Source: an uncultured Oscillospiraceae bacterium (GTDB lineage: Bacteria > Bacillota > Clostridia > Oscillospirales > Acutalibacteraceae). From it: DNA of 64,000 bases. A program made the position numbers and the translations under genes. The notes beneath the pieces were generated by a model. The model was not told the origin of the DNA, searched no databases, and saw nothing but the letters and a program-made list of their open reading frames with translations. The DNA is taken from contig CAUDCW010000001.1 of assembly GCA_958448165.1 (NCBI GenBank), positions 124,001-188,000 on the forward strand. Direction: 5' to 3'. Positions 17,839 through 26,359 of the stretch are shown here, piece after piece. Positions within the stretch are counted from its first letter, which is position 1. Each line of letters opens with the position of its first letter.

Positions 17839-17874
17839 CAAAAAACCCCGTACATAAGTACGGGGTGATTTTTT
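17839..17874 (-). terminator. Terminator of rpsF-ssb-rpsR
   Basis: A 9-bp GC-rich stem ACCCCGTAC/GTACGGGGT with four-base loop, followed on the minus strand by TTTTTTG, starting just after the rpsR stop. Confidence 0.85.
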
Positions 17875-17875
17875 A

Positions 17876-18127
17876 TCAGTCACTTGTGTACGGAAGCAAA
17901 GCAAGATGTCTTGCACGCTTGATAGCTACTGTGAGCTTTCTCTGGTGGCAAGCGCAAGTGCCTGTTACTCTTCTCGGAAGAATCTTTGCTCTTTCGGAAA
18001 GGAAACGGCGAAGCTTTGCGATGTCCTTGTAATCTATGTCTTCTACCTTATCAACACAGAATGTGCAAACCTTTCTGCGACCCTTACGGCCGCCTCTGCG
18101 GTTGTCTCTCTCAGGTCTGTCAGCCAT
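17876..18127 (-). CDS. rpsR: 30S ribosomal protein bS18
   Basis: 83 residues with the bS18 core: KVCTFC near the N-terminus, DYKDIAKLRRFLSERAKILPRR, TGTCACHQRKL and the end KRARHLALLPYTSD. It binds the 30S platform next to bS6. The paired cysteines (CTFC and CACH) keep the zinc-type C+ form of the protein. It is the last gene of the conserved rpsF-ssb-rpsR operon, 54 bp downstream of ssb, and is followed at once by a strong terminator. Confidence 0.98.
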   Translation of the reverse strand: MADRPERDNRRGGRKGRRKVCTFCVDKVEDIDYKDIAKLRRFLSERAKILPRRVTGTCACHQRKLTVAIKRARHLALLPYTSD

Positions 18128-18181
18128 TGTAAAATCGCTCCTTTACTTCAGAATAACGCCTAAGCGTAAAATTTAAATTGA

Positions 18182-18658
18182 TTAAAACGGAAGATCCTCA
18201 TCCAAAGGCATATCCTCAAAATCTCCGGCACTGCCGCTTGAATAAGCACTTGCAGGCTCCTGCGGTATCGGCGCAGGTGCACTCTGCTGATAAGCCGGCT
18301 GATATTGCTGATACTGCTGATATCCGCCCTGCTGCGAGTTTCTCTTATCTCCCGTAAAATATGCGTTCTCGACCACAACCTCAAAAGCTGTGCGGTTGTT
18401 GCCGTTTTTATCAACATAAGAACGGGTCTCAATTGAACCGTCAAGCGCAATAAGCTGTCCCTTTGAAAAATACTTGCAAATGAACTCTGCTCTTTGACGC
18501 CATGCAACAATGTTGATAAAATCCGTTTTGCGCTCTCCGCCCTGCTTGACATAATTTCTGTCAACAGCAAGACTGAAGCTTGTCACCGAGGTTCCGTTCG
18601 GCGTTGTTTTAAGCTCGGGGTCAGTTGTCAACCTGCCCATTAAAATTACTTTGTTCAT
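18182..18658 (-). CDS. ssb: Single-stranded DNA-binding protein
   Basis: 158 residues. The N-terminal OB fold (about 1-105) has the usual SSB landmarks: MNKVILMGRLTTDPEL, TSFSLAVDR, DFINIVAWR and GSIETRSYVDKNG. A Gln/Tyr/Pro-rich flexible linker (GGYQQYQQYQ and similar) leads to the acidic tip DEDLPF, which recruits replication and repair partners. It lies between rpsF and rpsR as in most Firmicutes. There is nothing unusual in length or motifs. Confidence 0.98.
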   Translation of the reverse strand: MNKVILMGRLTTDPELKTTPNGTSVTSFSLAVDRNYVKQGGERKTDFINIVAWRQRAEFICKYFSKGQLIALDGSIETRSYVDKNGNNRTAFEVVVENAYFTGDKRNSQQGGYQQYQQYQPAYQQSAPAPIPQEPASAYSSGSAGDFEDMPLDEDLPF

Positions 18659-18692
18659 AACTTTCGCTCGCCTTCCCGTATCTTATCCTCAA

Positions 18693-18989
18693 TTATTCTT
18701 CTTCTTTTTTAATAATAAGTGAACGCAAAACGCCGTCTGTAATCTTGTAACGTCTGTCAAGCTCTGTCGGGAACTCGGCTGTGCTCTTGAAGTTAAAGAG
18801 AACATAATAACCCTCAGACTCTTTGTTGATAAGATAAGCAAGTCTTCTCTTGCCCCACTCGTCAACACTTTCAAGAGTAGCGTGCTTCTCAATCAAAGCC
18901 TTGAACTTCTCAATAAGCTGTGCAATAGCATCATCACCAAGCTTTGTTGAAAAAACAACTACTGATTCATAAGAACCGATTACTGCCAT
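18693..18989 (-). CDS. rpsF: 30S ribosomal protein bS6
   Basis: 98 residues from the ATG at 18989, which has a perfect RBS (AAGGAGGT) about seven bases upstream; a longer frame to 19034 lacks one. It starts MAVIGSYESVVVFSTKL and contains EWGKRRLAYLINKESEGYYVLFNF and LDRRYKITDGVLRSLI, the bS6 signature. It pairs with bS18, encoded two genes downstream. It ends in a short acidic tail (KKEEE). The 106-base leader after the promoter can form two hairpins and may serve autoregulation by S6:S18, as in other bacteria; not tested here. Confidence 0.97.
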   Translation of the reverse strand: MAVIGSYESVVVFSTKLGDDAIAQLIEKFKALIEKHATLESVDEWGKRRLAYLINKESEGYYVLFNFKSTAEFPTELDRRYKITDGVLRSLIIKKEEE

Positions 18990-19094
18990 GATAAGCACCT
19001 CCTTCTGGACTTTAAGGCTCACATCAGTGAGCAAGGAACAGATTATAAAAATCTGCGCTATGATAGCACCTGACCTGTGAACATAACAGGTTTA

Positions 19095-19123
19095 TTTTAT
19101 CAGAACACAAGTGCAAAGTCAAG
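19095..19123 (-). promoter_or_regulatory. Promoter of rpsF-ssb-rpsR
   Basis: On the minus strand TTGACT (19118-19123), a 17-base spacer, and TAAAAT (19095-19100), about 105 bp before the rpsF start. Confidence 0.7.
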
Positions 19124-19132
19124 ATTTTATTC

Positions 19133-19172
19133 CAAAAAAATCTTCCGCCTGCCGTTTGAGCAGACGGAAGAT
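19133..19172 (-). terminator. Terminator of the CBM9-like dockerin gene
   Basis: AATCTTCCG-CTGC stem with its complement (one mismatch), followed on the minus strand by a run of seven T. Confidence 0.8.
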
Positions 19173-19223
19173 TCCGGATTGCAAAAAACAATTTAACGCA
19201 AATCAGTATATTATATGATTTCC

Positions 19224-20585
19224 TCAGGAAATATATTCACCTATACCGTAAGTGTTGCCTGAAAAAAGTCCCAGAACATATCTCTGAATCAGAATCGCAT
19301 CGCGAAGATTTATTGTTCCGTTACCGTCAACATCTGCACACTTACGAGCGTCACCCGTAAACTGCACGCCTTTAAGATGATTCTTCTGAATAATAATCGC
19401 ATCGGCAAGCTCCACTTTACCGTTTAATGTTACATCTCCAAGCACAAGCGAAGGGCCTGTCGGGTCAGTCGGCTCTGTCGGGTCAGTCGGCTCTGTCGGG
19501 TCAGTCGGCTCTGTCGGGTTGGTCGGGCTTTCTCCGCCGCCAACTCTTGCAAACGGAACCGTAATAACGTCGTCGTCGTCCTTCTCGTGCGAGGTTGACG
19601 GATCAGCAGAATAGCTGCCCGATGCGTTGTCAAGCATTGACGGGTCGTGCGGAATACAATCGATACCTGACTCTCCGCGTGTTGCAACCTGCATTACGCC
19701 GATGCCGTTGCTCTCAAGATATGAAGCGTCAATGCCCAAAGCCTTGAAAGGAATCTTAATCTCGTAGAATGAATCATATTTTGTGTTGTGAGTTTTTCCA
19801 TCACTTGATACAAATGTCAGCATATCAACATATGTACCTTTTCCGCCGTAAATTTCCTCTTCGGGAGTCAAAGACTCACCGTCAAGCGCCCAAAGCTGAC
19901 TCGGCATAAATCCCTCAGCCATAGCATACTCAATTCCGTTGTTTTTGAAGTTCAGGCAATACGGCTCACTATAAGAGGTGTTGCCCTGTGCGTCGGCAGC
20001 CTTGAAGAGTGCCGGAGTGCCAAGTCCAACCTTACCGCTCATCAAAAGCAGTGTGTCGCAGTGCGTGTCAAAGCTGAAGCCCATTCTCTGTCCCCAGATT
20101 GAGCCGCCGCTTGTGTTCTTCATACTCAGCTTTGTGTTGCTTGGATTAATGCTGAGTGCGAGTGCAAGAGGTACGTCAAGAACTCGTCCGCCGTCAGAGA
20201 GCGGACCGTCGCCCTCTCTTGCCCAGGTGTCGGTGGTGTTTACCATCTGCCATGCAACATACAGGTTGTCATCATCCCACGCAGCATACAGAGCATAATC
20301 ATCAAGCACGCAGTTTTCGTGCGCACCCTTATACCTGTTTGCTATGTCCCAGCCTGCGCCCTGTGCGATGAGCATATCGTCCGACCAGTCGCTGAATGAA
20401 CCGTCAATTGTGATTGTCGCTCTCTTGCCTGTGCCGTTTGGGTTTGTGGCATATTTGCCAACTGTTTCTGCTGCTGTCTGCGATGAAACATCACTGCTGT
20501 TTACAGCCGCTACCGTAGCAATCGTTGATACGGCAAGAACCGCCGCCAGACCAGCACTGACAAGTCTTTTGCTTAATTTCACCAT
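19224..20585 (-). CDS. Secreted dockerin protein with CBM9/DOMON-like carbohydrate-binding domain
   Basis: 453 residues. Signal peptide at about 1-28 (KRLVSAGLAAVLAVSTIATVAA). Residues about 45-345 begin ITIDGSFSDWSDDM and contain ALYAAWDDDNLYVAWQM, the pattern of CBM9-like beta-sandwiches that bind sugars or accompany amylases. No catalytic motif is visible. A PTEPTDPTEP linker follows (about 350-380), encoded by 18-bp direct repeats. The C-terminal type I dockerin has two Ca-loop halves (GDVTLNGKVELADAI and ADVDGNGTINLRDAI) ending with IQRYVL. A dockerin docks into cohesins of a scaffoldin, so this protein would be an amylosome component that brings a binding domain only. Its neighbour upstream is the dockerin pullulanase, transcribed the same way but with its own terminator. 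Confidence 0.88.
   Translation of the reverse strand: MVKLSKRLVSAGLAAVLAVSTIATVAAVNSSDVSSQTAAETVGKYATNPNGTGKRATITIDGSFSDWSDDMLIAQGAGWDIANRYKGAHENCVLDDYALYAAWDDDNLYVAWQMVNTTDTWAREGDGPLSDGGRVLDVPLALALSINPSNTKLSMKNTSGGSIWGQRMGFSFDTHCDTLLLMSGKVGLGTPALFKAADAQGNTSYSEPYCLNFKNNGIEYAMAEGFMPSQLWALDGESLTPEEEIYGGKGTYVDMLTFVSSDGKTHNTKYDSFYEIKIPFKALGIDASYLESNGIGVMQVATRGESGIDCIPHDPSMLDNASGSYSADPSTSHEKDDDDVITVPFARVGGGESPTNPTEPTDPTEPTDPTEPTDPTGPSLVLGDVTLNGKVELADAIIIQKNHLKGVQFTGDARKCADVDGNGTINLRDAILIQRYVLGLFSGNTYGIGEYIS
19457..19518. repeat. 18-bp minisatellite in the linker of the dockerin protein
   Basis: Unit GTCGGGTCAGTCGGCTCT is repeated about 3.5 times and encodes PTEPTD on the minus strand. Such linker repeats can change length by slippage. 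Confidence 0.8.
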
Positions 20586-20739
20586 TATTAAATCCTCCTA
20601 ACTTTTTTGCAAATTGCAACAAATATATTATATAGTTAAATTTGGCAAACCTCAAGGATTTTCCTGCTTCATCCGATAAAATCATACATTACAACAAATC
20701 CGCAAGAAAATTTTATGCACATTATCCTTTATTTGAAGT

Positions 20740-20780
20740 AAAAACCTCAAGAATGGATATTCCCCCGCCCTGAGGTTTTC
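20740..20780 (-). terminator. Terminator of the pullulanase gene
   Basis: Stem AAAACCTCA/TGAGGTTTT with a roughly 21-base loop, T-rich on the minus strand after the stem. Confidence 0.7.
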
Positions 20781-20810
20781 AATTTAAATCACATTACTTG
20801 AACACAGCAT

Positions 20811-23800
20811 TCAACCTACACTGCTCGAATCAAATGTATATGTTCCGTATGACATTGAGTTTCCTGACGCACCGGTCAGATAAAATCCTGTTCCGTCCAT
20901 CGACTTATCAAGAGCAATATCGGTCGTCTGATAACCTGATTCATTATTGAAAATAAGCATATCGTATTTGCTCAGATCAATCTCAACCTTATAAATAGCT
21001 TCACCGTATGAATTCTTGCCGACATATGTCATCGCCTTGCCGGACCATGCACTCTCGTACTCACCGCTTGCAGCATTCCAGATATACGCCTTCACGCTGC
21101 TCCATGAATAATTGTTCGAGAAATAAACCGTTATAGTATCCGATACAGAAGTCGGGTCTGTAGGTGTTGTCGGGTCTGTCGGCGGAACAGTAGGATCAGT
21201 CGGGTCAGTTGCACTTGTCGGATCTGTCGGATTCTGGGATATCGGCTCTCCGATACCCATTGTGTCAGTCAGCATCGACAAAGCAAATTTCTGAATAAAA
21301 ATCGCGTCACGCAGGTTGACCTCACCGTTTTTGTCAACGTCACCCGTTAACTTCTGCTTGTCGCTGAACTTACCGTTTGTAACCATTATTTTCTGGATAG
21401 TTATGGCATCACGCAGATTAACCTTGTTATCAAGATTAACGTCGCCCAGAATAAGCGTTTCTACCGGGTCGGTCGGGTCTGTTGGGTCTGTCGGATCGGT
21501 CGGGTCTGTCGGATCCACTGTACCGTCCGGGTAAATATAAATTACATTCTTTGTTCCGACGCTCCATGCACCGCTTGCATTGCCGATAATAACAGGAGTA
21601 GAAGTCTGAGAAGAAAGTCCCTCGGTTGTATATGTGTCGGAGGATGTTACCTTAGTGCCTGTTATAATCTTGTCATCCGCAAGCTTATTTCCCTTTGAGT
21701 CGATATAGCTTACTACAACCTTAGAACTGAACGAAACTGTCTTGTTCTGAATCCAGACCTCACCGCTCACTGCATATCCCGGCTGGTTTGCGCCCGGTTC
21801 CTGCAATGTTCCAGATGACGCACCGTTTGTAAACAACGCCTTAGCTGACTGAACATCAATTTCAGGATATGTGTACCAGCTTGAGCCTTCAGATGTCATT
21901 GCAGTGCCCGGCCATGCGCCTGAAAGATTCTTTGAAACTGTGCCTGAATCATCATATGAATAAAGACAAACCTTAGACCAGCCGTTGGAGTTATAATAAT
22001 GAATCTTAAGCGGATCATAAGACGCAGTCTTATAAACATAAGTTACAGTTGTATTTGCACTGATAACGCCGCTTGCGTTGCCCGGAAGCTTTGTTGTATC
22101 AAGCTCATATCCCGTTACAGTCTCAAAATCCGTTGTATATTCACTGCCGCTCTTAAGCTTCTTGGTCTGCTCTGTTGCAACGCTTTTGCCACTCTGATCA
22201 ACAAACTTGGTTGTCAGAGTGAAGCTCTGAACACTGTCGGGAACATAGTAATAAGTGATAGTCTTGTCGCCGTTTACTATTCCTGTTGTTTCGCCGTCGG
22301 GATCACCGCTTAAAATATAATCAAACAGTATATCGCTGTCGGCAGAAGTTCGGTATGTTGTTCCCTGCTTATATGTAGCCTCGCTTGTTTTAAGAATCTC
22401 GCCTGTGTTCTTGTTAACGTGCTTTGTTGTTATTGTGTAGTAAGAAGGCTCCTGAATATTTTTGCTGTTAAAGCTAGCTGCATCAACCAGAATCATAGCT
22501 GTTCTTGCCGGAACGCTTACGGTTGAGCCGCTGACTGTTCCAAGGCTTTCAAGGCCCGCCTTGTTGCCGTTGGCAACTACAACCCAGCTTGTCGGCAGTG
22601 TGCTTTGACCCTTAAGTGTTATGCTCTTAGCCGAAGAGGTATTGTTTGTCAGCACAGCAACTGTGCCCCATTCATTTGCGGCATTAGCCGTTTTATTCTG
22701 AATTGTGTAGCCTATTGCACTTCCGTTTGTAACAAAATATGTGCTGTTGCCGGATGTCGTTGTTCCGTCGCTGAACGGAGAATAGCAATCTCTTATCAGC
22801 ATAAGTCCCCTGTAGTAGTCAACAAGGTTCTGATATTTTGAAATTCTGCTCCAGTCAATCTTGTTGACCGAGTCAGACGCGTTATAGCTGTTGTGATCAC
22901 CGTATTTTGTTCTTGCAAATTCCTCACCTGCAAGATAAAACGGTATGCCCTGTGATGTCAGCACAATTGCTGCCGACAGCTTGTTCTGTGCAAGGAAGGT
23001 CGAATTTGTTCCGTCATAATCCGTCGAACCGTTCGACTTCATTATCTTATCCCAGAGCGTCAGGTTGTCGTGCGCAGAGTTATATGTTACACATTGTGAC
23101 GGCTGTCTTGACCATTTGCCGAATGTTGTGCTTGCTCCGCCCATCATACCTGCCTCAATATCGCCCGTTACAGTTGTCGAGCCCTGAATGTAACCGGTTG
23201 TTGCATCGTCCGTGCCGCCCTTGAGAGCGTTTCTTATCTTATCGCTGAACATTGCAACTCTTTCGCTTACCGAGCCGGCATTAGCCGAAATGCAGGCGCT
23301 TGACGATGAAATTCCGTTTCCGTTCCAGTCAGCCATCCACGGCTCGCCGTACATCAGGATTCTCTTGTCAAGCTTATCAAGATTTGAACGAATCTGATTC
23401 ATTGTTGTTACGTCATGGCAACCCATAAGGTCAAAACGGAAGCCGTCAATATGATATTCCTGTGCCCAGTACATAACCGAGTCAATCATATACTTCCTGA
23501 ACATGGTCTTATCAGAGGCCGTTACATTACCGCAGCCGGAGCCGTTGAGGAATGTTGAGCCGCTCATTCTGTAATAATAACCCGGCACGGTTTTTTCAAA
23601 GCAGGAGCTGGTTGAATAGGTGTGGTTGTAAACAACGTCCATAATAACGCCTATTCCTCTGTCGTGCAAAGCCTGAACCATCTGCTTGAATTCTTTAATT
23701 CTCACCTCGCCGTTATACGGGTCTGTAGAATATGAACCATCAGGTACATTGTAGTTCACAGGGTCATAGCCCCAGTTATACTGCGGCTTGTCAAGCTTTG

Positions 23801-24524
23801 TTTCGTCAACAGAACCGTAGTCATATACCGGGTTAAGATGAACATACTTTACTCCCTGCTTTACAAGGTAATCAACGCAGGTCGAAACATCGCCGCTGCC
23901 GTTAACCTTTGTTCCGCCCTGTGTAAAAGCAAGGAACTTGCCCTGATAAGCGTCGCTGACGCCCGAGGTGTCTGAAATAGAGAAATCTCTGATCTGTACC
24001 TCCCAGATATTTGCGTCTGTCTGCTCGTCATACAAAACGTGCTTATCCTCGCTCCAGCCCTGCGGATCTGTCGAGTCAAGGTCAACTACCATTGAACGGT
24101 TGCCGTTAACGCCCGTTGCCGTTGAATATACGTCCTGCGTTTCATTTGTTTTACCGTCAACAGTCACAAGATATGTATAGTACACGCCGTTCAGATCTCC
24201 GCTTACGGTAACGGACCACACTCCGGTCGAGCTGTCCTTGCTCATATCCTTCGTTCCTATTACTCCGGCTCCCGTTTCATCGTCCGAACCCGTCTTATAC
24301 ATTTTAAGCGTTACTCTTGACGCACTTGGCGCCCACACCTTGAACGTGGTGGAAGCCTTCGAGTAATTCGCTCCCAAATCTCTGCCCGAGTATGTGGCAT
24401 AGCTGCTGCTTTGGTTTGTATAGCCGGAAGATACATCCTCCTTAGTAACCGCGCCCGTCGAAACCACTGCAGAGCCTGCCATTATTACTGAAAGCAGTAT
24501 AGCTGACAGTCTTCTGACTTTCAT
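20811..24524 (-). CDS. Dockerin-bearing type I pullulanase (GH13) with MucBP-like and CBM26-like modules
   Basis: 1,237 residues. Order of parts: signal peptide (1-25); CBM48-like N-domain (about 50-150, TFKVWAPSASRVTLKMY); GH13 catalytic domain; MucBP-like repeats (about 690-835); CBM26 (from about 836: KIHYYNSNGW, AWPGTAM); another MucBP-like repeat; PTDPTDP linker; type I dockerin (about 1022-1093, NLRDAI in both halves); a second linker; and a C-terminal CBM26 (about 1128-1237). The catalytic domain shows YNWGYDP (type I pullulanase signature), DVVYNH, GFRFDLMG with the nucleophile Asp, YGEPW with the acid Glu, and SAHDN. It cleaves alpha-1,6 branches of pullulan and amylopectin outside the cell. 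The internal dockerin indicates assembly into an amylosome as in R. bromii. The start is the second ATG; an ATG seven bases upstream is out of frame. Confidence 0.95.
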   Translation of the reverse strand: MKVRRLSAILLSVIMAGSAVVSTGAVTKEDVSSGYTNQSSSYATYSGRDLGANYSKASTTFKVWAPSASRVTLKMYKTGSDDETGAGVIGTKDMSKDSSTGVWSVTVSGDLNGVYYTYLVTVDGKTNETQDVYSTATGVNGNRSMVVDLDSTDPQGWSEDKHVLYDEQTDANIWEVQIRDFSISDTSGVSDAYQGKFLAFTQGGTKVNGSGDVSTCVDYLVKQGVKYVHLNPVYDYGSVDETKLDKPQYNWGYDPVNYNVPDGSYSTDPYNGEVRIKEFKQMVQALHDRGIGVIMDVVYNHTYSTSSCFEKTVPGYYYRMSGSTFLNGSGCGNVTASDKTMFRKYMIDSVMYWAQEYHIDGFRFDLMGCHDVTTMNQIRSNLDKLDKRILMYGEPWMADWNGNGISSSSACISANAGSVSERVAMFSDKIRNALKGGTDDATTGYIQGSTTVTGDIEAGMMGGASTTFGKWSRQPSQCVTYNSAHDNLTLWDKIMKSNGSTDYDGTNSTFLAQNKLSAAIVLTSQGIPFYLAGEEFARTKYGDHNSYNASDSVNKIDWSRISKYQNLVDYYRGLMLIRDCYSPFSDGTTTSGNSTYFVTNGSAIGYTIQNKTANAANEWGTVAVLTNNTSSAKSITLKGQSTLPTSWVVVANGNKAGLESLGTVSGSTVSVPARTAMILVDAASFNSKNIQEPSYYTITTKHVNKNTGEILKTSEATYKQGTTYRTSADSDILFDYILSGDPDGETTGIVNGDKTITYYYVPDSVQSFTLTTKFVDQSGKSVATEQTKKLKSGSEYTTDFETVTGYELDTTKLPGNASGVISANTTVTYVYKTASYDPLKIHYYNSNGWSKVCLYSYDDSGTVSKNLSGAWPGTAMTSEGSSWYTYPEIDVQSAKALFTNGASSGTLQEPGANQPGYAVSGEVWIQNKTVSFSSKVVVSYIDSKGNKLADDKIITGTKVTSSDTYTTEGLSSQTSTPVIIGNASGAWSVGTKNVIYIYPDGTVDPTDPTDPTDPTDPTDPVETLILGDVNLDNKVNLRDAITIQKIMVTNGKFSDKQKLTGDVDKNGEVNLRDAIFIQKFALSMLTDTMGIGEPISQNPTDPTSATDPTDPTVPPTDPTTPTDPTSVSDTITVYFSNNYSWSSVKAYIWNAASGEYESAWSGKAMTYVGKNSYGEAIYKVEIDLSKYDMLIFNNESGYQTTDIALDKSMDGTGFYLTGASGNSMSYGTYTFDSSSVG

Positions 24525-24596
24525 AATTCATGCTCTCCTCTCATAATACAATTTGTATAATTCTTTTCATTCAACCGAAACTAATCAGTTATCTCT

Positions 24597-24602
24597 ATTA
24601 TA
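24597..24602 (-). promoter_or_regulatory. Likely -10 element of the pullulanase promoter
   Basis: Minus-strand TATAAT with a weak TTAAAA 17 bases upstream (24620-24625), about 70 bp before the start codon. A poor -35 box would fit an activated gene. Confidence 0.45.
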
Positions 24603-24635
24603 TCATATTTTTACCAAAATTTTAATTTTTCTGTA

Positions 24636-24669
24636 TAAAATACCACACAATTTTCTCGTGGTATTTTTT
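24636..24669. terminator. Hairpin in the divergent intergenic region
   Basis: ATACCAC...GTGGTAT stem followed by TTTTTT on the plus strand (and A/T-rich on the other). It lies upstream of the pullulanase promoter and does not obviously end any gene. Between it and the riboswitch promoter (24,670-24,840) I see no convincing gene, only a TTGACA...CGTCAA inverted motif at 24713-24736. Confidence 0.4.
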
Positions 24670-24841
24670 ATCATCTTAACCAAATTATGCGATTTTCCCG
24701 TTGTTCGCCCTCTTGACATTTTATAAAAAACGTCAAAATATACATACTGTAAATTCGCCGTTCTCAACGTCATACATATCCGGAATCAAAGACAATCTAC
24801 GGCGTTTCAGCCGCAAGTCATATATTTTTCAATTTCAGCAG

Positions 24842-24870
24842 TTGACATTCACTCTGCACTCTGCTATTAT
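24842..24870 (+). promoter_or_regulatory. Promoter of the THF riboswitch-folT transcript
   Basis: TTGACA (24842-24847), 17-base spacer, TATTAT (24865-24870). The start point would lie about 15 bases before the riboswitch aptamer. Confidence 0.75.
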
Positions 24871-24891
24871 ATTTTCGTCGAACAACGACAT

Positions 24892-25002
24892 ACAGAGTAG
24901 AATTTTGTGCGTGGCGCCATCGGTGCACAGTGCTGTTTGAACGGGGAGTTGTCAAACAGACGAAAAGGTATTTCCTGCGGTACAAAATTCGCATCCCGCT
25001 GT
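24892..25002 (+). promoter_or_regulatory. Tetrahydrofolate (THF) riboswitch
   Basis: The leader of the folate transporter gene has the conserved pieces of the THF-I aptamer in order: AGAGTAG at the 5' side, GCGTG, GGAACGGGGAGTTG, ACGAAAAGG, CCTGCGGTACAAA and GCATCCCGCT at the 3' side. The 3' end (CCCGCT) can pair either with the aptamer's own first stem or with AGCGGG of the terminator just downstream. THF binding would therefore favour termination and reduce folate uptake. Confidence 0.85.
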
Positions 25003-25018
25003 TACTTTAGGATATCAT

Positions 25019-25053
25019 AGCGGGCAGAGATATTCTGTCCGCTTTTATTTTTT
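25019..25053 (+). terminator. Expression-platform terminator of the THF riboswitch
   Basis: AGCGGGCAGA/TCTGTCCGCT stem followed by TTTATTTTTT. Its 5' arm AGCGGG is complementary to CCCGCT at the end of the aptamer, giving mutually exclusive structures. Confidence 0.8.
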
Positions 25054-25095
25054 ATTGACCTCCTATTGTAACAACAACAATAAGGAGGATTTTTT

Positions 25096-25647
25096 ATGAC
25101 CACACTAAGAAACATCAGACAATCCGCACTGGAGCTTAAGAGCATTTATGCCCTCACTCTGTGCGCCGTACTTCTTGCACTGCGAGTAGTGCTTGGCTTT
25201 GTAAGCGTTGGCGGTGACACCTACCGCATAACCTTCTCTCACCTGCCGGTGTTCATCTGCTCGTATATATTCGGGCCGATACCGGGTGCTATCGTGGGCG
25301 GACTCGGCGATATAGTCACGCTTATCGTCAAGCCGACAGGACCGCTCAACATCGGCATCACCTTCAGCGAAATGATGGTAGGCTTTATATCCGGTCTTTT
25401 CCTTTACAAGCACAAGGCAAATATTTTCAGAACGATTTTATCCTGCGTTACCGTTGCGGTTATTTGCAGTCTTGGCATCACAACGGTGAGCATACTGATT
25501 ATGTATAACATCTCTAACCCATGGATAATGTTCCTCGGCAGAGTCACAACAAACGCAATAACAGTGCCTGTCAACATCGCTTTATTGTTTGCCTGCCAGC
25601 AGCTTATTCAGCGAATCCGCCTGCCGCATCTTAATGTTGTAAAATAG
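25096..25647 (+). CDS. folT: ECF transporter S component, folate-type (FolT)
   Basis: 183 residues, very hydrophobic, with about six membrane helices, the size and shape of ECF substrate-binding (S) components. N-terminal LTLCAVLLALRVVLGF carries the AxxxA-type helix that contacts the EcfT subunit. SVGGDTYRITFSHLPVFICSYIFGPIPGAIVGGLGD follows the FolT pattern. It captures folate and needs the shared EcfAA'T energy module, not encoded here. Folate specificity rests on the THF riboswitch immediately upstream, a strong independent argument. RBS AAGGAGGA precedes the ATG, and a terminator hairpin follows the gene, so it is monocistronic. Confidence 0.88.
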   Translation: MTTLRNIRQSALELKSIYALTLCAVLLALRVVLGFVSVGGDTYRITFSHLPVFICSYIFGPIPGAIVGGLGDIVTLIVKPTGPLNIGITFSEMMVGFISGLFLYKHKANIFRTILSCVTVAVICSLGITTVSILIMYNISNPWIMFLGRVTTNAITVPVNIALLFACQQLIQRIRLPHLNVVK

Positions 25648-25669
25648 TATTATTCCCAGTCAAGGCAAC

Positions 25670-25708
25670 AGCGCCTGTTCACCATTTGAGTGGACAGGCG
25701 CTTTTTTT
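25670..25708 (+). terminator. Terminator of folT
   Basis: AGCGCCTGT/ACAGGCGCT stem with a 15-base loop followed by seven T. Confidence 0.9.
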
Positions 25709-25799
25709 GCCACATCTTATTTTCATTATGGCTTACATACCAAACGCAAATAAACCGATTATTCTGTTTGACTGTTTATCAGCGTTCGGAATTATTCAC

Positions 25800-25979
25800 T
25801 CAGCAGCAGCTTGATTTTACTACAAACGATTCGCAGTCGGTGCACTTCGGCACAGTCGGGTTCGGCTCGTGTGTGCCAACCTTGATGCTGTCAAGTGAAC
25901 AGTAGTTTTCATTGGTATTGTTGTACTTGCATTGTGAAACGGTACAGTGAATACTCTTGTTTGCAAAGGTATTATCCAT
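25800..25979 (-). CDS. DUF1540-type small Cys-rich protein
   Basis: 59 residues from ATG at 25979, with an RBS-like AGGTGAC upstream. It reads IHCTVSQCKYNNTNENYCSLDSIKVG, then KCTDCESF and a final CC. The C-x4-C-x-Y-N...C spacing followed by a later C-x2-C is the layout of DUF1540, small proteins probably binding a metal through cysteines. These proteins are common in Clostridia, and their function is unknown. It lies between folT and a repeat element, convergent with folT. Confidence 0.85.
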   Translation of the reverse strand: MDNTFANKSIHCTVSQCKYNNTNENYCSLDSIKVGTHEPNPTVPKCTDCESFVVKSSCC

Positions 25980-26130
25980 TTTAAGTCACCTCATAATAAT
26001 TTGACAAAGCAGTCTGTCCTCGGCTGTATTCATTTTCAGAATACAGCTTTCTGCAAACGCTTTATCTGATTATATTTTTATCGTTACGCCGCCGTTTATT
26101 CGCACGATATTTTAATTTTATCATAATATA

Positions 26131-26308
26131 TTAAGGAAATACTGATTAAATCGTTTGTGCATATTGCACCGACAGATTTTTCGTCAGGTTGGAAAAATAA
26201 ACCGCAGTAATGCTGTCGCATTACGAGGATTTTTTGGTCAGGCTGACGGAAAATATGGGGGAAGATGTGCAAACAGCTTTCAGCGTTATTTATTCAGTGT
26301 TTCCTTAA
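26131..26308. mobile_element. MITE-like element, family 1 (copy 1, full length)
   Basis: 178 bp, with terminal inverted repeats TTAAGGAAATACTGATT and its inverse (ATTCAGTGTTTCCTTAA). About 85-90% identical to the copy at 47821-48000. No coding capacity; inner palindromes TTTTTCGTCAGG/GGTCAGGCTGACGG. It lies just upstream of a small membrane-protein gene. Confidence 0.85.
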
Positions 26309-26359
26309 TGACCGCCGATAATGATTTCGGCAGATAAAAATGCGGTGGAGATGACTGTT

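Noticed and set aside
19457..19518. CRISPR-like repeats
   Set aside because: Units are contiguous, in frame and encode the PTEPTD linker; no spacers.
24701..24940. Plus-strand 79-codon frame before folT
   Set aside because: It runs through the riboswitch promoter and aptamer; no RBS.
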